A stretch of DNA of 64,000 nucleotides from Apostichopus japonicus (GCF_037975245.1 NC_092565.1:9024999-9088998); one strand, 5' to 3'. Positions 1 through 9,547 are shown, counted from the first letter of the stretch. A program made the numbers and translations. The notes: a model not told the origin generated them from the sequence alone.

Positions 1-32
1 GAGGAAATTATGAAATAAAAGAATGGAATATT

Positions 33-105
33 TGGAAGTGCAGGGCATCGATCCCCGTACCTCTCGCATGCTAAGCGAGCGATCTACCATTTGAGCTACA
101 CCCCC
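33..105 (-). tRNA. tRNA-Ala(AGC), copy 1
   Basis: T stem with G50:U64 wobble. D stem has U24 opposite C11. Confidence 0.75.
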
Positions 106-211
106 GTTTCTTGGTGACTTAACAAACATAATCACTGCTAAAGATATAACCTGCCTAGACAAATAAATATGATAATAATGAGGAAATTATGAAATAAAAA
201 AATGTAATATT

Positions 212-284
212 TGGAAGTGCGGGGCATCGATCCCCGTACCTCTCGCATGCGAAGCGAGCGCTCTACCATTTGAGCTACACCCCC
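212..284 (-). tRNA. tRNA-Ala(CGC), copy 2
   Basis: Fully paired stems, rare CGC anticodon. The 3' flank has a T run of seven. Confidence 0.85.
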
Positions 285-390
285 GTTTCTTGGTGATTTA
301 ACAAACATAATCACTGCTAAAGATATAACCTGCCTAGACAAATAAATATGATAATAATGAGGAAAATATGAAATAAAAGAATGGAAGATT

Positions 391-463
391 TGGAAGTGCA
401 GGGCATCGATCCCCGTACCTCTCGCATGCGAAGCGAGCGCTCTACCATTTGAGCTACACCCCC
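391..463 (-). tRNA. tRNA-Ala(CGC), copy 3
   Basis: CGC anticodon, wobble in the T stem. Confidence 0.85.
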
Positions 464-569
464 GTTTCTTAGTGATTTAACAAACATAATCACTGCTAAA
501 GATATAACTAGACTAGACAAATAAATATGATAATAATGAGGAAATTATCAATTAAAAGAATGTAAGATT

Positions 570-642
570 TGGAAGTGCGGGGCATCGATCCCCGTACCTC
601 TCGCATGCTAAGCGAGCGCTCTACCATTTGAGCTACACCCCC
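570..642 (-). tRNA. tRNA-Ala(AGC), copy 4
   Basis: Standard copy, T stem fully paired. Confidence 0.85.
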
Positions 643-748
643 GTTTCTTGGTGATTTAACAAACATAATCACTGCTAAAGATATAAACTGCCTAGACAAA
701 TAAATATGATAATAATGAGGAAATTATCAATTAAAAGAATGTAAGATT

Positions 749-821
749 TGGAAGTGCGGGGCATCGATCCCCGTACCTCTCGCATGCTAAGCGAGCGCTC
801 TACCATTTGAGCTACACCCCC
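749..821 (-). tRNA. tRNA-Ala(AGC), copy 5
   Basis: Standard copy, same sequence as copy 4. Confidence 0.85.
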
Positions 822-927
822 GTTTCTTAGTGATTTTACAAACATAATCACTGCTAAAGATATAACCTGCCTAGACAAATAAATATGATAATAATGAGGA
901 AATTATGAAATAAAAGAATGTAAGATT

Positions 928-1000
928 TGGAAGTGCAGGGCATCGATCCCCGTACCTCTCGCATGCAAAGCGAGCGCTCTACCATTTGAGCTACACCCCC
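928..1000 (-). tRNA. tRNA-Ala(TGC), copy 6
   Basis: First TGC copy; wobble T stem. Confidence 0.85.
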
Positions 1001-1106
1001 GTTTCTTAGTGATTTAACAAACATAACCACTGCTAAAGATATAACCAGATTAGACAAATAAATATGATAATAATGAGGAAATTATTAATTAAAAGAATGG
1101 AATATT

Positions 1107-1179
1107 TGGAAGTGCAGGGCATCGATCCCGGTACCTCTCGCATGCTAAGCGAGCGCTCTACCATTTGAGCTACACCCCC
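1107..1179 (-). tRNA. tRNA-Ala(AGC), copy 7
   Basis: T stem reads CCGGG, giving a C50:U64 mismatch. Confidence 0.7.
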
Positions 1180-1285
1180 GTTTCTTGGTGATTTAACAAA
1201 CATAATCACTGCTAAAGATATAACTTGCCTAGACAAATAAATATGATAATAATGAGGAAATTATGAAATAAAAGAATGTAATATT

Positions 1286-1357
1286 TGGAAGTGCGGGGCA
1301 TCTGTCCCCGTACCTCTCGCATGCAAAGCGAGCGCTCTACCATTTGAACTACACCCC
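1286..1357 (-). pseudogene. tRNA-Ala(TGC)-like, copy 8
   Basis: 72 bases. T loop reads ACAGAUG, losing the invariant C56 and the B box; first acceptor pair lost; D stem altered. Probably dead. Confidence 0.7.
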
Positions 1358-1463
1358 GTTTCTTGGTGATTTAACAAACATAATCACTGCTAAAGATATA
1401 ACCTGACTAGACAAATAAATATGATAATAATGAGGAAATTATCAATTAAAAGAATGTAATATT

Positions 1464-1536
1464 TGGAAGTGCGGGGCATCGATCCCCGTACCTCTCGCAT
1501 GCTAAGCGAGCGCTCTACCATTTGAGCTACACCCCC
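1464..1536 (-). tRNA. tRNA-Ala(AGC), copy 9
   Basis: Standard copy, T stem fully paired. Confidence 0.85.
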
Positions 1537-1642
1537 GTTTCTTGGTGATTTAACAAACATAATCACTGCTAAAGATATAAACTGCCTAGACAAATAAATA
1601 TGATAATAATGAGGAAATTATCAATTAAAAGAATGTAAGATT

Positions 1643-1715
1643 TGAAGGTGCGGGGCATCGATCCCCGTACCTCTCGCATGCTAAGCGAGCGCTCTACCAT
1701 TTGAGCTACACCCCC
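1643..1715 (-). tRNA. tRNA-Ala(AGC), copy 10
   Basis: Acceptor 3' strand is CACCUUC: pair 4:69 becomes G:C and 2:71 becomes G:U. G3:U70 is kept. Confidence 0.8.
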
Positions 1716-1821
1716 GTTTCTTAGTGATTTTACAAACATAATCACTGCTAAAGATATAACCTGACTAGACAAATAAATATGATAATAATGAGGAAATTAT
1801 GAAATAAAAGAATGGAATATT

Positions 1822-1894
1822 TGGAAGTGCAGGGCATCGATCCCCGTACCTCTCGCATGCAAAGCGAGCGCTCTACCATTTGAGCTACACCCCC
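1822..1894 (-). tRNA. tRNA-Ala(TGC), copy 11
   Basis: Intact; wobble T stem. Confidence 0.85.
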
Positions 1895-2000
1895 GTTTCT
1901 TAGTGATTTAACAAACATAATCACTGCTAAAGATATAACCTGCCTAGACAAATAAATATGATAATAATGAGGAAATTATGAAATAAAAGAATGGAATATT

Positions 2001-2073
2001 TGGAAGTGCAGGGCATCGATCCCCGTACCTCTCGCATGCTAAGCGAGCGCTCTACCATTTGAGCAACACCCCC
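2001..2073 (-). tRNA. tRNA-Ala(AGC), copy 12
   Basis: A9 replaced by U, altering the A box; otherwise intact. Confidence 0.75.
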
Positions 2074-2179
2074 GTTTCTTGGTGATTTAACAAACATAAT
2101 CACTGCTAAAGATATAACCTGCCTAGACAAATAAATATGATAATAATGAGGAAATTATCAATTAAAAGAATGTAATATT

Positions 2180-2252
2180 TGGAAGTGCGGGGCATCGATC
2201 CCCGTATCTCTCGCATGCTAAGCGAGCGCTCTATCATTTGAGCTACACCCCC
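2180..2252 (-). tRNA. tRNA-Ala(AGC), copy 13
   Basis: Founder-type of the 'GA' subfamily: D-loop G18G19 becomes GA and the variable loop reads AGAUA. Tertiary pairing of G19 would be lost. Confidence 0.7.
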
Positions 2253-2358
2253 GTTTCTTGGTGATTTAACAAACATAATCACTGCTAAAAATATAACCTG
2301 CCTAGACAAATAAATATGATAATAATGAGGAAATTATGAAATAAAAGAATGGAATATT

Positions 2359-2431
2359 TGGAAGTGCAGGGCATCGATCCCCGTACCTCTCGCATGCAAA
2401 GCGAGCGCTCTACCATTTGAGCTACACCCCC
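2359..2431 (-). tRNA. tRNA-Ala(TGC), copy 14
   Basis: Intact; wobble T stem. Confidence 0.85.
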
Positions 2432-2537
2432 GTTTCTTGGTGATTTAACAAACATAATCACTGCTAAAGATATAACCTGCCTAGACAAATAAATATGATA
2501 ATAATGAGGAAATTATGAAATAAAAGAATGGAATATT

Positions 2538-2610
2538 TGGAAGTGCAGGGCATCGATCCCCGTACCTCTCGCATGCTAAGCGAGCGCTCTACCATTTGAG
2601 CTACACCCCC
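2538..2610 (-). tRNA. tRNA-Ala(AGC), copy 15
   Basis: Intact; wobble T stem. The spacer to its right has TTAACCAAC, a marker shared with copy 50. Confidence 0.85.
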
Positions 2611-2716
2611 GTTTCTTGGTGATTTAACCAACATAATCACTGCTAAAGATATAACCAGATTAGACAAATGAATATGATAATAATGAGGAAATTATGAAAT
2701 AAAAGAATGTAAGATT

Positions 2717-2788
2717 TGGAAGTGCGGGGCATCGATCCCCGTACCTCTCGCATGCAAAGCGAGCGCTCTACCATTTGAGCTACACCCC
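2717..2788 (-). tRNA. tRNA-Ala(TGC), copy 16, short acceptor
   Basis: 72 bases: one G of the 5' G run is missing, so position 1 becomes C opposite C72. G3:U70 is retained. Confidence 0.65.
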
Positions 2789-2894
2789 GTTTCTTAGTGA
2801 TTTAACAAACATAACCACTGCTAAAGATATAACCAGATTAGACAAATGAATATGATAATAATGAGGAAATTATCAATTAAAAGAATGGAATATT

Positions 2895-2966
2895 TGGAAG
2901 TGCGGGGCATCGATCCCCGTACCTCTCGCATGCTAAGCGAGCGCTCTACCATTTGAGCTACACCCC
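2895..2966 (-). tRNA. tRNA-Ala(AGC), copy 17, short acceptor
   Basis: Same missing G as copy 16; rest intact. Confidence 0.65.
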
Positions 2967-3072
2967 GTTTCTTAGTGATTTAACAAACATAACCACTGCT
3001 AAAGATATAACCAGATTAGACAAATAAATATGATAATAATGAGGAAATTATCAATTAAAAGAATGGAATATT

Positions 3073-3145
3073 TGGAAGTGCAGGGCATCGATCCCGGTAC
3101 CTCTCGCATGCTAAGCGAGCGCTCTACCATTTGAGCTACACCCCC
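3073..3145 (-). tRNA. tRNA-Ala(AGC), copy 18
   Basis: CCGGG T stem as in copy 7. This unit is missing from the block copied to 9.4-10.6 kb. Confidence 0.7.
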
Positions 3146-3251
3146 GTTTCTTGGTGACTTAACAAACATAATCACTGCTAAAGATATAACCAGATTAGAC
3201 AAATAAATATGATAATAATGAGGAAAATATGAAATAAAAGAATGGAATATT

Positions 3252-3324
3252 TGGAAGTGCGGGGCATCGATCCCCGTACCTCTCGCATGCGAAGCGAGCG
3301 CTCTACCATTTGAGCTACACCCCC
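3252..3324 (-). tRNA. tRNA-Ala(CGC), copy 19
   Basis: Intact CGC copy; copied as copy 53. Confidence 0.85.
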
Positions 3325-3430
3325 GTTTCTTAGTGATTTAACAAACATAATCACTGCTAAAGATATAACCTGCCTAGACAAATAAATATGATAATAATGA
3401 GGAAATTATGAAATAAAAGAATGGAATATT

Positions 3431-3503
3431 TGGAAGTGCGGGGCATCGATCCCCGTACCTCTCGCATGCAAAGCGAGCGCTCTACCATTTGAGCTACACC
3501 CCC
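3431..3503 (-). tRNA. tRNA-Ala(TGC), copy 20
   Basis: Intact, T stem fully paired. Confidence 0.85.
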
Positions 3504-3609
3504 GTTTCTTGGTGATTTAACAAACATAATCACTGCTAAAGATATAACCAGACTAGACAAATAAATATGATAATAATGAGGAAATTATGAAATAAAAGAA
3601 TGGAATATT

Positions 3610-3682
3610 TGGAAGTGCAGGGCATCGATCCCCGTACCTCTCGCATGCTAAGCGAGCGCTCTACCATTTGAGCTACACCCCC
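3610..3682 (-). tRNA. tRNA-Ala(AGC), copy 21
   Basis: Intact; wobble T stem. Confidence 0.85.
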
Positions 3683-3788
3683 GTTTCTTGGTGATTTAAC
3701 AAACATAATCACTGCTAAAGATATAACCAGATTAGACAAATAAATATGATAATAATAAGGAAATTATGAAATAAAAGAATGGAATATT

Positions 3789-3860
3789 TGGAAGTGCAGG
3801 GCATCTGTCCCCGTACCTCTCGCATGCAAAGCGAGCGCTCTACCATTTGAGCTACACCCC
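3789..3860 (-). pseudogene. tRNA-Ala(TGC)-like, copy 22
   Basis: 72 bases with the ACAGAUG T loop, as in copy 8. Probably dead; parent of copy 56. Confidence 0.7.
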
Positions 3861-3966
3861 GTTTCTTAGTGATTTAACAAACATAATCACTGCTAAAGAT
3901 ATAACCTGCCTAGACAAATAAATATGATAATAATGAGGAAAATATGAAATAAAAGAATGGAATATT

Positions 3967-4039
3967 TGGAAGTGCGGGGCATCGATCCCCGTACCTCTCG
4001 CATGCTAAGCGAGCGCTCTACCATTTGAGCTACACCCCC
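3967..4039 (-). tRNA. tRNA-Ala(AGC), copy 23
   Basis: Standard copy. Confidence 0.85.
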
Positions 4040-4145
4040 GTTTCTGGGTGATTTAACAAACATAATCACTGCTAAAGATATAAATTGCCTAGACAAATGA
4101 ATATGATAATAATGAGGAAATTATCAATTAAAAGAATGTAAGATT

Positions 4146-4218
4146 TGGAAGTGCGGGGCATCGATCCCCGTACCTCTCGCATGCTAAGCGAGCGCTCTAC
4201 CATTTGAGCTACACCCCC
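4146..4218 (-). tRNA. tRNA-Ala(AGC), copy 24
   Basis: Standard copy. Confidence 0.85.
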
Positions 4219-4324
4219 GTTTCTTAGTGATTTTACAAACATAATCACTGCTAAAGATATAACCTGCCTAGACAAATAAATATGATAATAATGAGGAAAT
4301 TATGAAATAAAAGAATGGAATATT

Positions 4325-4397
4325 TGGAAGTGCAGGGCATCGATCCCCGTACCTCTCGCATGCAAAGCGAGCGCTCTACCATTTGAGCTACACCCCC
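4325..4397 (-). tRNA. tRNA-Ala(TGC), copy 25
   Basis: Intact; wobble T stem. Confidence 0.85.
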
Positions 4398-4503
4398 GTT
4401 TCTTAGTGATTTAACAAACATAATCACTGCTAAAGATATAACCAGACTAGACAAATAAATATGATAATAATGAGGAAATTATGAAATAAAAGAATGGAAT
4501 ATT

Positions 4504-4576
4504 TGGAAGTGCGGGGCATCGATCCCAGTACCTCTCGCATGCTAAGCGAGCGCTCTACCATTTGATCTACACCCCC
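4504..4576 (-). tRNA. tRNA-Ala(AGC), copy 26
   Basis: T stem CUGGG gives a U50:C64 mismatch, and C11 is A in the D stem. Weak copy. Confidence 0.65.
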
Positions 4577-4683
4577 GTTTCTTAGTGATTTAACAAACAT
4601 AATCACTGCTAAAGATATAACCAGACTAGACAAATAAATATGATAATAATGAGGAAATTATGAAATAAAAAGAATGGAATATT

Positions 4684-4755
4684 TGGAAGTGCAGGGCATC
4701 GATCCCCGTAACTCTCGCATGCTAAGCGAGCGCTCTACCATTTGAGCTACACCCC
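4684..4755 (-). tRNA. tRNA-Ala(AGC), copy 27, short acceptor
   Basis: Missing one 5' G; variable loop AGUUA. Confidence 0.6.
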
Positions 4756-4861
4756 GTTTCTTGGTGGTTTTACAAACATAATCACTGCTAAAGATATAAC
4801 CTGCCTATACAAATAAATATGATAATAATGAGGAAATTATGAAATAAAAGAATGGAATATT

Positions 4862-4934
4862 TGGAAGTGCGGGGCATCGATCCCCGTACCTCTCGCATGC
4901 AAAGCGAGCGCTCTACCATTTGAGCTACACCCCC
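4862..4934 (-). tRNA. tRNA-Ala(TGC), copy 28
   Basis: Intact, T stem fully paired. Confidence 0.85.
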
Positions 4935-5040
4935 GTTTCTTAGTGATTTAACAAACATAATCACTGCTAAAGATATAACCTGACTAGACAAATAAATATG
5001 ATAATAATGAGGAAATTATGAAATAAAAGAATGGAATATT

Positions 5041-5113
5041 TGGAAGTGCAGGGCATCGCTCCCCGTACCTCTCGCATGCTAAGCGAGCGCTCTACCATTT
5101 GAGCTACACCCCC
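5041..5113 (-). tRNA. tRNA-Ala(AGC), copy 29
   Basis: T loop AGCGAUG: the invariant U55 is G. Confidence 0.65.
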
Positions 5114-5219
5114 GTTTCTTAGTGATTTAACAAACATAATCACTGCTAAAGATATAACCAGACTAGACAAATAAATATGATAATAATGAGGAAATTATGA
5201 AATAAAAGAATGGAATATT

Positions 5220-5292
5220 TGGAAGTGCGGGGCATCGATCCCCGTACCTCTTGCATGCAAAGCGAGCGCTCTACCATTTGAGCTACACCCCC
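5220..5292 (-). tRNA. tRNA-Ala(TGC), copy 30
   Basis: Anticodon stem 3' strand GCAAG gives a C29:A41 mismatch. Confidence 0.7.
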
Positions 5293-5398
5293 GTTTCTTA
5301 GTGATTTAACAAACATAATCACTGCTAAAGATATAACCTGCCTAGACAAATAAATATGATAATAATGAGGAAATTATCAAATAAAAGAATGGAATATT

Positions 5399-5471
5399 TG
5401 GAAGTGCAGGGCATCGATCCCCGTACCTCTCGCATGCTAAGCGAGCGCTCTACCATTTGAGCTACACTCCC
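5399..5471 (-). tRNA. tRNA-Ala(AGC), copy 31
   Basis: 'A4' subfamily: G4 is A, turning the G4:U69 wobble into a Watson-Crick A:U pair. Confidence 0.85.
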
Positions 5472-5577
5472 GTTTCTTGGTGATTTAACAAACATAATCA
5501 CTGCTAAAGATATAACTTGCCTAGACAAATAAATATGATAATAATGAGGAAATTATGAAATAAAAGAATGGAATATT

Positions 5578-5650
5578 TAGAAGTGCAGGGCATCGATCCC
5601 CGTACCTCTCGCATGCAAAGCGAGCGCTCTACCATTTGAGCTACACCCCC
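5578..5650 (-). tRNA. tRNA-Ala(TGC), copy 32
   Basis: C72 is U, so the first acceptor pair is G:U; otherwise intact. Confidence 0.75.
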
Positions 5651-5756
5651 GTTTCTTAGTGATTTAGCAAACATAATCACTGCTAAAGATATAACCAGAC
5701 TAGACAAATAAATATGATAATAATGAGGAAATTATGAAATAAAAGAATGGAATATT

Positions 5757-5829
5757 TGGAAGTGCGGGGCATCGATCCCAGTACCTCTCGCATGCTAAGC
5801 GAGCGCTTTACCATTTGAGCTACACCCCC
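5757..5829 (-). tRNA. tRNA-Ala(AGC), copy 33
   Basis: U50:C64 mismatch and G22 to A in the D stem. Confidence 0.65.
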
Positions 5830-5936
5830 GTTTCTTAGTGATTTAACAAACATAATCACTGCTAAAGATATAACCAGACTAGACAAATAAATATGATAAT
5901 AATGAGGAAATTATGAAATAAAAAGAATGGAATATT

Positions 5937-6008
5937 TGGAAGTGCAGGGCATCGATCCCCGTAACTCTCGCATGCAAAGCGAGCGCTCTACCATTTGAGC
6001 TACACCCC
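5937..6008 (-). tRNA. tRNA-Ala(TGC), copy 34, short acceptor
   Basis: Missing one 5' G; variable loop AGUUA. Confidence 0.6.
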
Positions 6009-6114
6009 GTTTCTTAATGATTTTACAAACATAATCACTGCTAAAGATATAACCTGCCTAGACAAATAAATATGATAATAATGAGGAAATTATCAAATAA
6101 AAGAATGGAATATT

Positions 6115-6186
6115 TGGAAGTGCGGGACATCGATCCCCGTACCTCTCGCATGCTAAGCGAGCGCTCTACCATTTGAGCTACACCCC
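6115..6186 (-). tRNA. tRNA-Ala(AGC), copy 35, short acceptor
   Basis: Missing one 5' G; one further base change in the 3' strand of the T stem. First unit of the duplicated block (copy 57 matches). Confidence 0.6.
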
Positions 6187-6292
6187 GTTTCTTAATGATT
6201 TTACAAACATAATCACTGCTAAAGATATAACCTGCCTAGACAAATAAATATGATAATAATGAGGAAATTATGAAATAAAAGAATGGAATATT

Positions 6293-6365
6293 TGGAAGTG
6301 CGGGGCATCGATCCCCGTACCTCTCGCATGCTAAGCGAGCGCTCTACCATTTGAGCTACACCCCC
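6293..6365 (-). tRNA. tRNA-Ala(AGC), copy 36
   Basis: Standard copy. Confidence 0.85.
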
Positions 6366-6471
6366 GTTTCTTGGTGATTTAACAAACATAATCACTGCTA
6401 AAGATATAACCAGACTAGACAAATAAATATGATAATAATGAGGAAATTATGAAATAAAAGAATGTAAGATT

Positions 6472-6544
6472 TGGAAGTGCGGGGCATCGATCCCCGTACC
6501 TCTCGCATGCTAAGCGAGCGCTCTACCATTTGAGCTACACCCCC
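6472..6544 (-). tRNA. tRNA-Ala(AGC), copy 37, next to the insert
   Basis: Whole tRNA, but its 5' flank is replaced two bases upstream by the 664-bp insert, so any upstream Pol III context is foreign. Confidence 0.8.
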
Positions 6545-6546
6545 GT
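6535..6546. repeat. Left target-site duplication of the first insert
   Basis: CTACACCCCCGT, from the tRNA 5' end, repeated at 7211-7222. Confidence 0.75.
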
Positions 6547-7210
6547 CAGTTACTTTTGCCGTTGGCTCGTCAGTTTCTTCCGACATTGTTGCCTCTTGTT
6601 GCACGACAGCAGGACCCTTGACCCAGGCTCTGGCGGTAGGGCTGATTTTGTTCGCAAAGGAAATTGGGCAGCTACGAGAGGTGTGCCCCAACTTTTCGCA
6701 TACGGTGCACTTAACTTCAGTCACACATTGCTTTGCTGTATGTCCAATTTCGTGACAGTTGTAGCACTTTATCTGGTCACAGTGTTTTGCTTCATGTCCG
6801 TTTGCTCCACATTTCAGGCAAGTTCTGGGCTGGCCTCTATATCGCACCCAACAGTTTCTTCCACCAAGTCTTAAGGATGAAGGGATGTCTTTGGTGATTT
6901 CAACCTGATACTGCCGAATCCCATTAAACACCTGTGGGTAGTCGGAAAGTGTAAGGAAACGACCACTCACAACTTTACCGTAACGGCCTAGAATATACCT
7001 CACCACGTTGTCCCCCAATTCATACGGTACATGCAAAACCGTAACTAGCGTCGTGCAACCGGTATATGTTGTTGCAGTGCAGCAATCTGCACTCGATAGA
7101 GCAGGCCAAAACTTCTTCTTCAAATCTACTGTTTTGAAAGTCACGTCCCATAGTCTACCGGGGAGTTCCTGAACCGCCGTTAGATGTTCTCCGGGATCTA
7201 TGCACTTTTC
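6547..7210 (-). mobile_element. Zinc-knuckle retroelement protein fragment (first copy)
   Basis: Fossil piece of 664 bp, open through its length on the minus strand. It encodes an RRM-like segment (around LPGRLWDVTF to GGRNCWVRYRGQ) followed by three CCHC knuckles (CLKCGANGHEAKHC, CYNCHEIGHTAKQC, CTVCEKLGHTSRSC). This layout is typical of nucleic-acid-binding ORF1 proteins of LINEs and of ZCCHC3-like or Gag-like proteins. No reverse transcriptase or element end is present. It is flanked by a 12-bp direct repeat taken from the tRNA gene, so it arrived as an insertion. The source family is not resolved. Confidence 0.75.
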
Positions 7211-7222
7211 CTACACCCCCGT
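7211..7222. repeat. Right target-site duplication of the first insert
   Basis: Second CTACACCCCCGT. Only this stub of a tRNA lies to the right of the insert. Confidence 0.75.
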
Positions 7223-7326
7223 TTCTTAGTGATTTAACAAACATAATCACTGCTAAAGATATAACCAGACTAGACAAATAAATATGATAATAATGAGGAA
7301 ATTATGAAATAAAAGAATGGAATATT

Positions 7327-7399
7327 TGGAAGTGCGGGGCATCGATCCCCGTACCTCTCGCATGCAAAGCGAGCGCTCTACCATTTGAGCTACACCCCC
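7327..7399 (-). tRNA. tRNA-Ala(TGC), copy 38
   Basis: Intact; begins a repeated cassette TGC / A4 / GA / standard. Confidence 0.85.
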
Positions 7400-7505
7400 G
7401 TTTCTTAGTGATTTAACAAACATAATCACTGCTAAAGATATAACCTGCCTAGACAAATAAATATGATAATAATGAGGAAATTATCAAATAAAAGAATGGA
7501 ATATT

Positions 7506-7578
7506 TGGAAGTGCAGGGCATCGATCCCCGTACCTCTCGCATGCTAAGCGAGCGCTCTACCATTTGAGCTACACTCCC
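7506..7578 (-). tRNA. tRNA-Ala(AGC), copy 39
   Basis: A4 subfamily. Confidence 0.85.
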
Positions 7579-7684
7579 GTTTCTTGGTGATTTAACAAAC
7601 ATAATCACTGCTAAAGATATAACTTGCCTAGACAAATAAATATGATAATAATGAGGAAATTATCAATTAAAAGAATGTAATATT

Positions 7685-7757
7685 TGGAAGTGCGGGGCAT
7701 CGATCCCCGTATCTCTCGCATGCTAAGCGAGCGCTCTATCATTTGAGCTACACCCCC
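7685..7757 (-). tRNA. tRNA-Ala(AGC), copy 40
   Basis: GA subfamily (G19 lost). Confidence 0.7.
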
Positions 7758-7863
7758 GTTTCTTGGTGATTTAACAAACATAATCACTGCTAAAGATATA
7801 AACTGCCTAGACAAATAAATATGATAATAATGAGGAAATTATCAATTAAAAGAATGTAAGATT

Positions 7864-7936
7864 TGGAAGTGCGGGGCATCGATCCCCGTACCTCTCGCAT
7901 GCTAAGCGAGCGCTCTACCATTTGAGCTACACCCCC
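7864..7936 (-). tRNA. tRNA-Ala(AGC), copy 41
   Basis: Standard copy. Confidence 0.85.
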
Positions 7937-8042
7937 GTTTCTTGGTGATTTAACAAACATAATCACTGCTAAAGATATAACCTGCCTAGACAAATAAATA
8001 TGATAATAATGAGGAAATTATGAAATAAAAGAATGGAATATT

Positions 8043-8115
8043 TGGAAGTGCAGGGCATCGATCCCCGTACCTCTCGCATGCTAAGCGAGCGCTCTACCAT
8101 TTGAGCTACACCCCC
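8043..8115 (-). tRNA. tRNA-Ala(AGC), copy 42
   Basis: Intact; wobble T stem. Confidence 0.85.
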
Positions 8116-8221
8116 GTTTCTTAGTGATTTAACAAACATAATCACTGCTAAAGATATAACCAGACTAGACAAATAAATATGATAATAATGAGGAAATTAT
8201 GAAATAAAAGAATGGAATATT

Positions 8222-8294
8222 TGGAAGTGCGGGGCATCGATCCCCGTACCTCTCGCATGCAAAGCGAGCGCTCTACCATTTGAGCTACACCCCC
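8222..8294 (-). tRNA. tRNA-Ala(TGC), copy 43
   Basis: Intact; starts the second cassette. Confidence 0.85.
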
Positions 8295-8400
8295 GTTTCT
8301 TAGTGATTTAACAAACATAATCACTGCTAAAGATATAACCAGACTAGACAAATAAATATGATAATAATGAGGAAATTATCAAATAAAAGAATGTAATATT

Positions 8401-8473
8401 TGGAAGTGCAGGGCATCGATCCCCGTACCTCTCGCATGCTAAGCGAGCGCTCTACCATTTGAGCTACACTCCC
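8401..8473 (-). tRNA. tRNA-Ala(AGC), copy 44
   Basis: A4 subfamily. Confidence 0.85.
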
Positions 8474-8579
8474 GTTTCTTGGTGATTTAACAAACATAAT
8501 CACTGCTAAAGATATAACTTGCCTAGACAAATAAATATGATAATAATGAGGAAATTATCAATTAAAAGAATGTAATATT

Positions 8580-8652
8580 TGGAAGTGCGGGGCATCGATC
8601 CCCGTATCTCTCGCATGCTAAGCGAGCGCTCTATCATTTGAGCTACACCCCC
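8580..8652 (-). tRNA. tRNA-Ala(AGC), copy 45
   Basis: GA subfamily. Confidence 0.7.
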
Positions 8653-8758
8653 GTTTCTTGGTGATTTAACAAACATAATCACTGCTAAAGATATAAACTG
8701 CCTAGACAAATAAATATGATAATAATGAGGAAATTATGAAATAAAAGAATGGAATATT

Positions 8759-8831
8759 TGGAAGTGCAGGGCATCGATCCCCGTACCTCTCGCATGCTAA
8801 GCGAGCGCTCTACCATTTGAGCTACACCCCC
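8759..8831 (-). tRNA. tRNA-Ala(AGC), copy 46
   Basis: Intact; wobble T stem. Confidence 0.85.
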
Positions 8832-8937
8832 GTTTCTTAGTGATTTAACAAACATAATCACTGCTAAAGATATAACCAGACTAGACAAATAAATATGATA
8901 ATAATGAGGAAATTATGAAATAAAAAAATGGAATATT

Positions 8938-9010
8938 TGGAAGTGCGGGGCATCGATCCCCGTACCTCTCGCATGCAAAGCGAGCGCTCTACCATTTGAG
9001 CTACACCCCC
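8938..9010 (-). tRNA. tRNA-Ala(TGC), copy 47
   Basis: Intact; starts the third cassette, T run of seven downstream. Confidence 0.85.
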
Positions 9011-9116
9011 GTTTCTTAGTGATTTAACAAACATAATCACTGCTAAAGATATAACCTGCCTAGACAAATAAATATGATAATAATGAGGAAATTATCAAAT
9101 AAAAGAATGTAATATT

Positions 9117-9189
9117 TGGAAGTGCAGGGCATCGATCCCCGTACCTCTCGCATGCTAAGCGAGCGCTCTACCATTTGAGCTACACTCCC
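9117..9189 (-). tRNA. tRNA-Ala(AGC), copy 48
   Basis: A4 subfamily. Confidence 0.85.
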
Positions 9190-9295
9190 GTTTCTTGGTG
9201 ATTTAACAAACATAATCACTGCTAAAGATATAACTTGCCTAGACAAATAAATATGATAATAATGAGGAAATTATCAATTAAAAGAATGTAATATT

Positions 9296-9368
9296 TGGAA
9301 GTGCGGGGCATCGATCCCCGTATCTCTCGCATGCTAAGCGAGCGCTCTATCATTTGAGCTACACCCCC
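9296..9368 (-). tRNA. tRNA-Ala(AGC), copy 49
   Basis: GA subfamily. Confidence 0.7.
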
Positions 9369-9474
9369 GTTTCTTGGTGATTTAACAAACATAATCACTG
9401 CTAAAGATATAAACTGCCTAGACAAATAAATATGATAATAATGAGGAAATTATGAAATAAAAGAATGGAATATT

Positions 9475-9547
9475 TGGAAGTGCAGGGCATCGATCCCCGT
9501 ACCTCTCGCATGCTAAGCGAGCGCTCTACCATTTGAGCTACACCCCC
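9475..9547 (-). tRNA. tRNA-Ala(AGC), copy 50
   Basis: Intact; start of the block copied from copies 15-22. Confidence 0.85.

Larger units (their letters stand above)
2500..3900. repeat. Array block B, source or twin of 9430-10620
   Basis: Copies 15-17 match 50-52 (offset 6937) and 19-22 match 53-56 (offset 6758). The 179-bp step marks loss or gain of unit 18. Confidence 0.8.
6040..8340. repeat. Array block A, source or twin of 10650-12950
   Basis: Copies 35-43 plus the insert match copies 57-65 plus the second insert at a constant offset of 4610 bp, almost without differences. Confidence 0.85.

Noticed and set aside
6530-6874. 114-codon plus-strand frame, repeated at 11140-11484
   Set aside because: Antisense to the zinc-knuckle frame; no conserved content.
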